The notes under the pieces: model-generated
What the model was told of the DNA's origin: nothing
Seen by the model: only the letters and a program-made list of their open reading frames with translations
Database searches by the model: none
Shown: in pieces, positions 45,872 through 54,909 of the stretch
Numbering within the stretch: position 1 is the stretch's first letter
Layout of the letters: every line of letters begins with the position of its first letter
Assembly: GCA_019137255.1 (NCBI GenBank)
Contig: WPDH01000056.1
Coordinates: 62,001-126,000 of the forward strand
Source: Corinectria fuckeliana
Taxonomy: Eukaryota; Ascomycota; Sordariomycetes; Hypocreales; Nectriaceae
Length of the DNA stretch: 64,000 nucleotides
Reading direction: 5' to 3'
Translations under genes and position numbers: made by a program

Positions 45872-46563
45872 ATGAAGTCGTCTATCTTCTCCCTCGCTAT
45901 GGTCGCTGGCCTCGTCGCTGCACAGACTGGCAAGATTCCTAGCTGCGCGGTAAGTTGATCCGCTCCCGTTCCCGCTCCATCCTTTCATCACTTCTGAGCC
46001 CCACGACCCACGACAGGTCTGGCAGGTATGGAGATGGAGGCGAGTGCCAAATAGCTAGCTGATGGATATTTCGCTGCTAGACTGCCTGCATTAGCAAGTA
46101 TACTACCGGCGGTGGCATTGCCGGATGCGGCCAGCTCGACGTCAAGTGTATCTGCAGCAACGACGACTTTCTCGATGGCATCGCCTGTTGTCTCGACGAT
46201 GCGTGCGATGCCACCGGCAAGGCTGCTGCCGTTAAGTACGCCCAGCAGATTTGCTCGTCCGCCGGCGTGGATGTCCCTAGCGAGGTCGTCTGCAAGGGCT
46301 CGGCCAGCAGCAAGAGCGAGAGCGCCAGTGCCAGCAAGAGTGCGAGCGAGTCTGCTGCTTCGGCTTCGGCTTCGGGGTCGGCCTCGAAGGCTGCTGCTAC
46401 CGACAGCACCGCGACGACCACCGCCGAAACCACCGCCACTGAGACGACCAGCGCAACGGAGAGTACGGCCACGGCCACACCTACGCAGACTGGCGCAGCG
46501 GCTGGCCTGAGCGGCGCTGGAGGCCTGCTCGGTGCGATTGTGGCCATGCTTGTGGCTCTGTAA
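45872..46563 (+). CDS. CFEM-domain GPI-anchored protein
   Basis: Exons 45872-45949 and 46081-46563 give 186 residues. Residues 1-17 are a signal peptide. The CFEM domain spans about 20-100: the junction of the two exons forms Pro-Ser-Cys-Ala-Thr-Ala-Cys, which fits the P-x-C-[AG]-x2-C signature, followed by AGCGQLDVKCIC with the conserved Asp, ACC, DAC, QIC and a last VVC; ten cysteines in all, two more than the usual eight. The C-terminal 70 residues are a Ser/Ala/Thr-rich stalk, and the end (GLLGAIVAMLVAL) is a GPI signal. Family members bind haem, help in iron uptake or act as surface receptors or wall proteins. The 131-bp intron is longer than most here and contains a possible 9-nt microexon that I rejected. 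Confidence 0.88.
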
Positions 46564-47111
46564 ACAAAGTACAGTGTGACAGGATGAAAGTCCCCGAACT
46601 GGGACGGATTGATACGAGATTCAGGGCAGGTGACTGGTGTTGGTCTTGGGATGAAATAACGAAGCTGCGCAGGAGTGATGCAACTGGGAGTCCCTTCGGA
46701 GCTATGTTGGCCACAACTGTATGGTTTAATACTCACACCTTTACTGCTATATGGCCACTTCTTAATCATGAAAATGGGTGTTGCTGAAAGACGCCTGGAG
46801 GCTGTACAGTCGAGCTTAAGCCTCCATGTGCGTGCAGAAAGTGTGCAGAACACTACAGAGTCGAACTAACACGAGCAATCCCTCGAGTGTGCGAAGGCTT
46901 GCTAGACATCACAGTAGAGACCCCACCACCAGCTCCGTCTCGGCCTGGGCCGTCAGCCATATACGGCGCCCGCAAAAAGTCGACCCCGCCAACGTCACTG
47001 ATCAAACCCCGCCACTCTTATGGTTTCTTGGCCATGAAGTCACAATCGTAACTCCCTCTCCCCATCATCACTCGACTTTCTGCCACTCACCTAGCCCTTC
47101 TCGTCTCCGAT
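46564..47111. other. Intergenic region, CFEM 3' end and RPE promoter
   Basis: No gene is recognised. The right third before the ATG at 47112 is C/T-rich, as a leader would be. Confidence 0.4.
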
Positions 47112-48051
47112 ATGGCTCCCAACACCATCATCGCCCCGTCCATCCTGTCGGCCGACTTCGGAAACCTCGGCCATGACTGCTCCCGCACCATTGAGCAAGG
47201 CGCCGACTGGTTGCACGTCGACATCATGTAAGTTGGATGTTTCCAGTCGACGCTGATGGGGTGATGCTCACCGGTATGTAGGGACGGCCACTTCGTCCCC
47301 AACATCACCTTCGGCCCGCCAGTGGTCGCAGCGATCCGCGGCCACGTCGAAAAGCCCCAGCAGAACCACGGACGCGGCACGTTTGACTGCCACATGATGA
47401 TTGCAGAGGTAAAGGAATGCCTCCGGTCGTGGCGTGTGCGAAACCTGGGCTGACAAGGAACGCATAGCCGAAGAAATGGGTCAAAGACTTCAAAAAGGCC
47501 GGTTGCGACCTCTACTGCTTCCACTACGAGGCTGCCTTCTCCAGCGCCGCCGAGAGCCCCGAGCAGACGACGGACGAGAAGACGAACCCCAAGGCGCTGA
47601 TCCGATATATCCACGACCAGGGGCTGCTTGCCGGGATTGCGATCAAGCCCGATACCTCGGTCGACGTTTTGTGGGATATTCTAGACAACACCGACGACAA
47701 GGAGCGACCCGACGTATGACAATCCGCGGGGCTATGGATCCACAATCCCACAATGGGCAGATGAGCGCTAACATGCGGCAACAGATGGTTCTGATCATGA
47801 CAGTCTATCCTGGGTTCGGCGGCCAGAAGTTCATGGCCTCGGAGCTGCCCAAGGTGCAGGCGCTGCGAGAGAAGTACCCCGAACTGAACATCGAAGTGGA
47901 TGGTGGGCTGGGACCCGGCACTATCGACCAGGCCGCGGATGCTGGAGCCAACGTCATCGTGGCCGGCAGCGCCGTCTTTGGGGCAAAGGACCCCTCCGAG
48001 GTCATCTCCCTACTGCGAAAGTCGGTGGACGACCGCAAGGCTAGGATCTAG
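47112..48051 (+). CDS. RPE1: Ribulose-phosphate 3-epimerase
   Basis: Exons 47112-47227, 47282-47408, 47468-47713 and 47785-48051 give 251 residues, the usual length. Visible family motifs are APSILSADFGNL at the start, HVDIMDGHFVPNITFGP rebuilt across intron 1 (metal-binding His and catalytic Asp), FDCHMMI, then MTVYPGFGGQKF and IEVDGGLGPGTI with the second catalytic Asp and the phosphate-binding region. It is a TIM-barrel enzyme interconverting ribulose 5-phosphate and xylulose 5-phosphate in the cytosolic pentose phosphate pathway. All four exons keep phase and all donors are GTA-type. There is no targeting peptide. Confidence 0.97.
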
Positions 48052-48574
48052 AGATGCGCATGTGGGACAGTAGCTTATGTGGTAGAATATAGAGACGGGG
48101 AGTTGAGCGATGATATTGAGCTGATGTCAATGCAAAAAGTTGAGATGATGCCATCTTCCTTTCTTTAATTGTGAAGGGGGAATGCTAGAGTCCCCTACTA
48201 TCTCGTGTTGCATGCTGCGTAACCGTCGCTCTGATCTTGTCGCATTCTTTTGTATAACGGATAGCTAGCAGACGTGATTTCAGGAGCAAGGCCGTCCGCA
48301 CCGTAGCCTTTGTCAATAGCTCGGAAGAAGACATAGGCGGAGCGTACTAGGTAAGATCGCCGGCTTTTGCATGTTGCAAGTGGCCAAATTTAGATTTGAC
48401 GGGAACCAGACCCGGGAGTTTAGGGCCTGACCAATGTCGAGCGAGGCGTCTATGTGCATAGTTGTTATATACTGCTTAGAGGGAGGGAGGTTGTCTGCAT
48501 TTTGGCGGCTCGCTTCCATGGTTAGTGTTGTTGGGGGGGTGTTTTATTATGCAGCGCTTTGAGGGACCCATCTA
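48052..48574. other. RPE1 3' region up to the inverted-repeat element
   Basis: No gene is recognised. Composition is normal until the element begins abruptly at 48575. Confidence 0.45.
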
Positions 48575-49017
48575 CAGTGGGCGTGCAAAAGTTCCGACAA
48601 TATGCCCATTTTACACCAAAAGGGTCAGCTTTTAAATAGTAATAAAATAATCTATATAAATAATATTAGTATTCTTAAAGTACTAATATTAAGTTAGATC
48701 TAAATCTACTAAATAGCTTATTTAGAATTTAAAGTATATTTATATAGGTTTAATTATTAATTTATAAAATACTCTTTTTTTTAGTTACTTATTTAATTTT
48801 TACTACTAAAAAGAAAATAAAGAGAAAATAAGATATATAAAGTATTTAATTAAAAGAAGAATATAGTAGTAGTAAATAGCTAAAGTAATATATAATATAA
48901 TTTTTAAAGTATTTTATATTAGGTATTACATCCTTTATAACTAGATTTAAAATATAGTAATAAAATAAGTACTACAAGTGGGCCTTTTTAAGTTGTCGGA
49001 ACTTTTGCACACCACTG
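48575..49017. mobile_element. AT-rich MITE-like element with Tc1/mariner-type ends
   Basis: The left end begins CAGTGG and continues TGCAAAAGTTCCGACAA after two differing bases. The right end is its reverse complement, ending CCACTG, giving terminal inverted repeats of about 25-27 bp with only two mismatches. TA dinucleotides flank both ends (48573-48574 and 49018-49019), the target duplication of Tc1/mariner elements, whose ends commonly begin CAGT. The element is 443 bp and has no open frame that could be a transposase, so it is non-autonomous. The interior, about 48635-48970, is extremely A/T-rich (for example 6 of 60 bases are G or C at 48721-48780), as expected of repeat-induced point mutation or of an AT-rich MITE. 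It sits between RPE1 and the TPA1-type gene, about 380 bp before the latter's ATG. Confidence 0.88.
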
Positions 49018-49398
49018 TACCTCAGCAAGCGCTTATTAGACAGCCTGCTGCAACACAACCAACTAACCATTCACAAGTCACATCTGCCGCTACTGGACAC
49101 CTGGATTGGCACAAACACCAGAGGAAGAATATCAAGAACAATGTGCGCCAGCGGCCACCAGGTGGGAGGGCTTTCCCCTTCTACAGACAAGGTACCTAGC
49201 GTACCTGGGGATGCAACCGCCGTTCGATGGCTCCATGGGTCGATTTCGGGGTCAGAAATTTTATAGATGGGCGACGTCAGCCCACTGCCCACCTTCACTC
49301 CGCCTGTCTCGCGCCTCGCACTTTTCCTCCAAAACTTGCTCTCGACAGCGCTGCTTCTCTCCAAGCAAGCTCGCCACAAGCCAATTGTGCCCTCCATC
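49018..49398. other. Promoter region of the Tpa1-type gene
   Basis: No separate gene is recognised. It runs from the right TA duplication of the inserted element to the ATG at 49399, so the element lies close to or inside the promoter. Confidence 0.4.
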
Positions 49399-51424
49399 AT
49401 GAAGAGAAAGGCAGAAGGCAGCGTCGGTGCCAAAAAGGGCATCAAGAAGAGGTCCAAGCCCTGTGCGTGTGCCCTCCAATTCCTCCCAGAGCTCCCCGCT
49501 TACAACTGTCTCTCTAGCTCTGAGCGCCCACGAGGCCAAGCAGCGGTTCCGCGCCGGCCTCTTTGACCAGGACGTCCTCGACTCCTACACCGACCAGTAC
49601 GCCAAGTCCAGCCCCTACAAACACGCCGTCATCAATGGCCTCATCGACGATTCCCTCCTCCGGGCGGTGCGCGACGAGATCAGGGCCAACGTCTCCTTCA
49701 CCCCCAAGGAGACCGACATCTACAAGATCCACCAGTCCGGCGACCTCGCCAACCTCGACGGCCTCGACGACGAGTCCCTCGCCAAGCTGCCCTCGCTGCT
49801 GCGCCTCCGCGACGGCATCTACTCCGAGGCCTTCCGCAACTACGTCTCCCACATCACCGACTGCGGGCCCCTGAGCGGGCGCAAGACCGACATCGCCATC
49901 AACATCTACACCCCCGGCTGCTACCTCCTCTGCCACGACGACGTCATCGGCAGCCGCCGCGTGAGCTACATCCTCTACCTCGTCGACCCCGACACGCCCT
50001 GGAAGCCCGAGTGGGGAGGCGCCCTGCGCCTGTTCCCCGTCCAGGAGCTCGAGGACGAGGACGGCGAGGTCGCCAAGACCCCGCTGCCTGACGTCACCAA
50101 GGTCATCCCCCCCGCCTGGAACCAGCTGAGCTTCTTCGCCGTCCAGCCCGGCGAGAGCTTCCACGACGTCGAGGAGGTCTACCATGCCAAGACCAAGGAG
50201 CTGCTCGAGAAGCAGGGCGGCCGGGTTCGCATGGCCATCAGCGGGTGGTTCCACATCCCCCAGATCGGTGAGGACGGCTACATCAAGGGCGAGGAGGAGC
50301 GCAATGCCAAGAACAGCGGCTTGATGCAGCTTCAAGGCAACCCTGCCCAGTACGATATGCCCCAGGCTCAGCCTGTCAAGGTCGAGAAGCCTCAGTCTCG
50401 CCATGACGGCTTCGACGAGGCTGATCTCGAGTTCCTGCTCCAGTACATGGCACCCACCTACCTGACTCCCGACACTTTGGAGCAAGTCTCGCAACACTTC
50501 TTTGACAACTCGAGCATCACTCTGCCCGACATTCTGTGCAAAAAGTTCGCCAAGAAGCTTAAGGACTTCATCCAGGCCGAAGAAAAGAAACCTGCCCAGG
50601 AAGACACCGCCGTCATCGAGAAGACCTCGGCCTGGAGGGTGTCCAAGCCCCCTCATAAGCACCGGTACCTCTACCAGCAGCCCAGCGGCCCCGACCAGCT
50701 CCGTTCCTCACGGGAGGAGTCGCCCATCACCGAGCTGCTGGACTCCTTCCTGCCCAGTCGCCAGTTCCGCCAGTGGCTCCAGATAGCCACCAGGAGTACC
50801 ATCGAGAGCGCCGACCTCCTCGCTCGACGTTTCCGTCGCGGCATGGACTACACTCTCGCCACCGGCCATGAGGGCAAGCCCCGCGTGGAGGTCAACCTCG
50901 GCTTCACTCCTACGTCTGGCTGGGGCGATGAAGAGGAAGAGAAGGAAGAAGTTGAGCCCGAGCCGGTGCCCAAGAAGAAGGGCAAGAAGTCCAAGGGCAA
51001 GAGCAAGGGCAAGGTTGTCGAGGAGAAGGAGGAGCAACCCCCCAAGGAGATCGAAGAGGTCGGCGGTCATGAGGTCTACATGGTTGGCGAGGACGATGCT
51101 GACGACGACGCGGCTGTGTACAAGACCAGCGGTGACGACGACAACATCCTCTTCTTCCAGGCCGCCTCCTGGAACAAGCTGACCATTGTCCTCCGCGACA
51201 GCGGCACCCTCAAGTTCATCAAGTACATCAGCAAGAACGCCAAGGGTGACCGCTGGGACATCTCGGGTGCCTTCGAGATCGACGAGGAAGATGATGGTGA
51301 CGACGATGACAGCGAAGACGGCAAGGATGCAGGCAATGGCGAGGGTGCTGCGCCCAAGGATGACGACGAGTTAGAAGAAGAGTGGCAGGGCTTCTCGGAT
51401 CCTGTTGAAAGCGAGTCTGACTAG
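49399..51424 (+). CDS. TPA1: Prolyl 3,4-dihydroxylase, Tpa1/OGFOD1/Ofd1 family
   Basis: Exons 49399-49462 and 49518-51424 give 656 residues. The start is basic (MKRKAEGS..KKRSKP), possibly a nuclear signal. Residues about 40-275 are a 2-oxoglutarate/Fe(II) dioxygenase domain: His161-x-Asp163 in CHDDV, His237 in GESFHDVEEVY, and the 2-oxoglutarate-binding Arg just before MAISGWFH. A second, degenerate double-stranded beta-helix domain follows to the end, interrupted by a Glu/Lys-rich insert (about 505-545), and the C-terminus is acidic. The family hydroxylates a proline of ribosomal protein uS12 (Rps23) and affects translation termination; in fission yeast Ofd1 also controls the Sre1 hypoxia factor. 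The intron uses an unusual GTGCGT donor but has a GCTTAC branch site and CTAG acceptor, and splicing is needed to reach the basic start. Confidence 0.9.
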
Positions 51425-51895
51425 AGGATGTCACTATAACTGAGTAGCATGTGAGCGAGTCTTAAACAAAAAAAGGTGTTTTGATTTCTTCTCCTATGCT
51501 TAATGAATGGGTTTGCCCTTTAACTGGGCTTTGGTTGGTGTTCTATGTAATGTTTGCAGGGGGGGGGGGGGACACATTGCATCCCCGACTCTGGGTACCT
51601 CCTATGGCGTCGTAATGTTTATACAAAATAGATTCTCCTTCTCTTACTAGGCAGCTCGATTGGGAACATGAGAGCTCCTTCTCCATGAACCCTGTGCCAG
51701 CATGATCCGCGCACCTCGGTGCTCTTGAAACAATCTGGCGGCTGGACCTAGGTTTGAGTTGTTTTGGAGTCTAGTTGGTAATGTGATGGCTCATGTTGAC
51801 TGACACAACATCTGTGTCAATGGAACTACGAGTCATGGCTCATGGCTCAAGAACTCGTCTCCTATTGCGTGGAAGTTGAGGCCTACAAAACTTGT
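51425..51895. other. Convergent 3' region with a G run
   Basis: This lies between two convergent genes. It contains an A-rich stretch near 51467 and a 13-base G run at 51559-51571. No gene is recognised. Confidence 0.45.
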
Positions 51896-53080
51896 TCAAG
51901 CCGGCTCAAGTTTGTCATTGAAGAGGTTTGCCACTTCTGCTTGAAGTAGCTCTGTGACCCCCTGTGCCTCTTGCGTTCGTCCAGACTGCGTGAGATGGTT
52001 GACCGTATCGTGTCCGAGGAACGCGAGCCATGAGACGACGCTCAACTTGTCAACCTTGGACCTCTTGGGACCGATGGCATGCACCAGCCTTCGAAGCCTC
52101 TCGGTGTCCCTGAAGAACTGGAGCGCTGGCACGTGATCGGGATGGGTTGGGTGGTACAAGTGTAAGTGTGCTCGCTCCATGAGAAAAGGCTGAGGTAGGT
52201 AGTCGGCCGTGGCCATGTGAGCTTCGAAGAGCTCCTCGGATGGCGCGACTCGGCTGTAAGCCTCGACTGTGGAAAACCATGAGACAGATCTCCATGACAA
52301 GACTAGTAATTCGGAGAGCAGAGGGCTCGTCTGGAACAAGTGCTGAGCTTGTAGCATTGTCGAGATACCCGAATCGAGGTTGCCGTATTGAGGTTGACAC
52401 TTTGTTCGGACAAGTTCTGCGAGCAGGTGGGACGCCCTTTTCAAACGCTTCTCGCCGGAAAGATTTCCAGACGCACCACTAACCGTCCGGGAGAGCCACT
52501 GCCAAGCAATATCTTCCATGTCCTCGGCAACTAGGAATGGCGCTAGGGTCCGAACAAACGTCTGGTTGTCTAAAAACCGCAAATCCTGCTCCGAACCGGA
52601 AGACCGGAGCCATCGGACGACTCGAGAAGCGGTCCCTGAAGAGGCAAGGGCGCTTCCGTTTGACTCGAGAGCCTGGAGTTGCTTGGATTTGGCGACCATG
52701 CAACCAATTGCAGCCTTGGGCGTCATCATTCCTCTAGCAACGGCATGGTCGAACACTTCCATAGGATCGCGCTTCGGGGTGGCTAGGGTGGAAGGAAAGG
52801 TTGACGTGATATCCTTGTTGTAGCTGAACAAGGGATTTGAGAGGATGTCCTTCAAATGGCGGTTCGTGGCAGACTGTCGAATTGGAGGGGTTGGATCGGG
52901 GGATCTGACCGAGGCAGGCGGGGTGTCGGAAGCGTGGCCATATTCGTGGTCAAGCTGTTTCCGGAAGGAGGTCTTGAGGCCGTCGAGGAGTTTCTGAGAC
53001 TGCTGTTTGGATAGAGGAAGGGGTTCGTGGTAGGATGCGAAGAGATTCTTCAGCGACTGGGCCGCCTTGGTGGAAAACAT
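51896..53080 (-). CDS. Conserved-looking protein of unknown function, possibly mitochondrial
   Basis: An intronless frame of 394 residues. The N-terminus (MFSTKAAQSLKNLFASYHEP) is amphipathic and basic, consistent with mitochondrial import. A Ser/Thr/Pro-rich linker occupies about 50-75. From about 85 the protein looks mostly helical, with regular hydrophobic spacing, Trp residues and a segment around MERAHLHLYHPTHPDHVPALQFFRD. I do not recognise a domain; an alpha-helical repeat or mitochondrial RNA- or translation-linked role is conceivable but unsupported. Coding status is favoured by the length, even amino-acid composition and absence of low complexity, compared with the shorter opposite-strand frames. 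It is convergent with the TPA1-type gene. Confidence 0.75.
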   Translation of the reverse strand: MFSTKAAQSLKNLFASYHEPLPLSKQQSQKLLDGLKTSFRKQLDHEYGHASDTPPASVRSPDPTPPIRQSATNRHLKDILSNPLFSYNKDITSTFPSTLATPKRDPMEVFDHAVARGMMTPKAAIGCMVAKSKQLQALESNGSALASSGTASRVVRWLRSSGSEQDLRFLDNQTFVRTLAPFLVAEDMEDIAWQWLSRTVSGASGNLSGEKRLKRASHLLAELVRTKCQPQYGNLDSGISTMLQAQHLFQTSPLLSELLVLSWRSVSWFSTVEAYSRVAPSEELFEAHMATADYLPQPFLMERAHLHLYHPTHPDHVPALQFFRDTERLRRLVHAIGPKRSKVDKLSVVSWLAFLGHDTVNHLTQSGRTQEAQGVTELLQAEVANLFNDKLEPA

Positions 53081-54909
53081 GTTGGAAAGCGCAATTGGGG
53101 GAACGGGAATCGCTGCTAGCGGCAGGCCCGGCCCAAGCGTAGGTGAAGAGGTCGTGAAGTCACTCCAGCGTGGGCTTTCCGCGATGGCGATGGAGGGGGC
53201 GAGGTGAGACAGTAACGGGTTGGCCTGGCGTGTATCATGATGCCATCATGGGACGAGCCGTCGTTGGTCACAGGTGGGACCGGGTGGTGCGTCATGTGAC
53301 ACGGGGAGCCCCGAAAGAGCCCCAGGTTGAGCTGCCCCGCACACAATGGAAGCAGGAGCGATCAGATGGGCTGGGGATGAAACGGAGCAACGCTGTGCTG
53401 GCTGTGAACGGAAGCAAGGAGCTTGAGTGGGGCAGCGCTATGCCCTTCGCGGCTAATGCAGCCCCCTTTGGCTCCAAATTTGGGTAGCAATCAAGGTACC
53501 GCAACTCATAGGGCGGCCAAAATTCAGGGCAGGAGGTACCAAGAGGCACTGAGGGAGGTACAGGTACCTTGGGAATGGGAATAGCCCACGTGCCCGCGTG
53601 TGGATGGAGGCTTGAAGAGGCGTGGGCCTTTGTATTTGGACTTTGGGAAGAAAGAAGGCGCTATTACTCGGCGCTTGGAGATGACAAGCGATTAAAGAGA
53701 CAGTGCAGACAACTGCGCGAGGGGAGAGGCTTAACTATACCATTTGGAGTGCGTCGGCGAGGGCGACGGGCACCAATGCAAGGAGTAGAACAAAGGCGCC
53801 AAGCGAGCGGCAAACTCCTCACACTCGCACTAAAACGGAAGGCTGCATTTTCTTATCCGTACGTACGCGTGTCCTGTGTCAGTTGCACTGACTGGAGGCG
53901 TCCCTGTGATCTGTTGTGGTTATCCTCTTTTTGTTCGCCGTTAAAGTAGTTAGCGGTGCGTATGGCAACCTGGTGGTACTTACCTAAGTACGTATGCTGT
54001 TATGGTGGTATCCATCCCGCTCCCGGAGGTAATGTGTACGAAGTACGAATACAACCCTCGGTACTGCATCCTGCGTAGCCGTCCCGTTTGCTTGCGTGCT
54101 CGCGCTTACTGCGGTAGTGGCTGCGACGACGGCGATTGCCCGCAGATCCAGTTCAATCAGGCAGTGCGTTATCGGGGTTGCCACTGAGGCTGTAGTAGAT
54201 AATTGATGAGAAACAGCAAAGCATGGCACCTGTTAAGAGGGCTGAGACTGAATGGCCGTTATCTGTACTACCTGACTGCCCGTTTAGAGGCTGCGAGGGG
54301 TGGTACCGTTGGTACGAGCAAGAGTGGCACAGGCCGGCTGCGTTGTCAGGGCAAAGTGCAAGTACCAGGCCGGAGAAGGCAAGGCCATAGGTACCAGACT
54401 GGGCTGGCTGGGGTCACCGACTGGGTTCAGCTAGAGGTAGACCCTACCTACTGGTCTAGCTGCTGCCTGTCCGGGCTGCCTGGGTGTTGCTATTGTTGGG
54501 CGATTGATTCACTGTATTCGTGCCTTCTGTGGGTGATTGGACGGGCTGTTTGCAGTGCGGTAAGGCGCTGGCCGTCTCGCCTGAGCCGACGCGGCTGGCG
54601 GTACCAAGGGGGCTTGGGGGGGCGTCACCAGCCGCTAAAGCAAAACCTTCGTAACCTGAACCTATCTTCTGCTCTGGGGAAAACCTCGTGCCTCTTTCTC
54701 TTCTCCCTTTACCCAGCACTCCAACCCTCCTCCATCACTTGGCCTCCTCTTCATCGACGCCCACATCTGTCGATTCCCCATTCGGTCACTGTCGAATTCT
54801 TTTCCCCCTCCTGCCTGTTGCTCCCGCAGAGGACAGCTGACGGGCCAACCTTGTTTTCTTCCCTTCCTCGAGCACAGCTCTCGCAACTTCCACACCCAAA
54901 TCCCCCCCC
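53081..54909. other. Intergenic region upstream of DEF1
   Basis: This is a divergent region between the unknown minus-strand gene and DEF1. GTACC-type motifs cluster around 53500-53570 and 53970-54060. A 280-codon open frame at 54203-55045 changes character repeatedly and overlaps the DEF1 start in another frame, so it is rejected. The last 250 bases are C/T-rich leader. Confidence 0.45.

Noticed and set aside
46017..46025. 9-nt microexon as a constitutive part of the CFEM gene
   Set aside because: It would disrupt the conserved cysteine spacing, whereas direct joining of the two main exons matches the signature exactly.
46077..46853. 258-codon minus-strand frame over the CFEM gene
   Set aside because: It is the mirror of the Ser/Ala-rich stalk codons of the CFEM gene.
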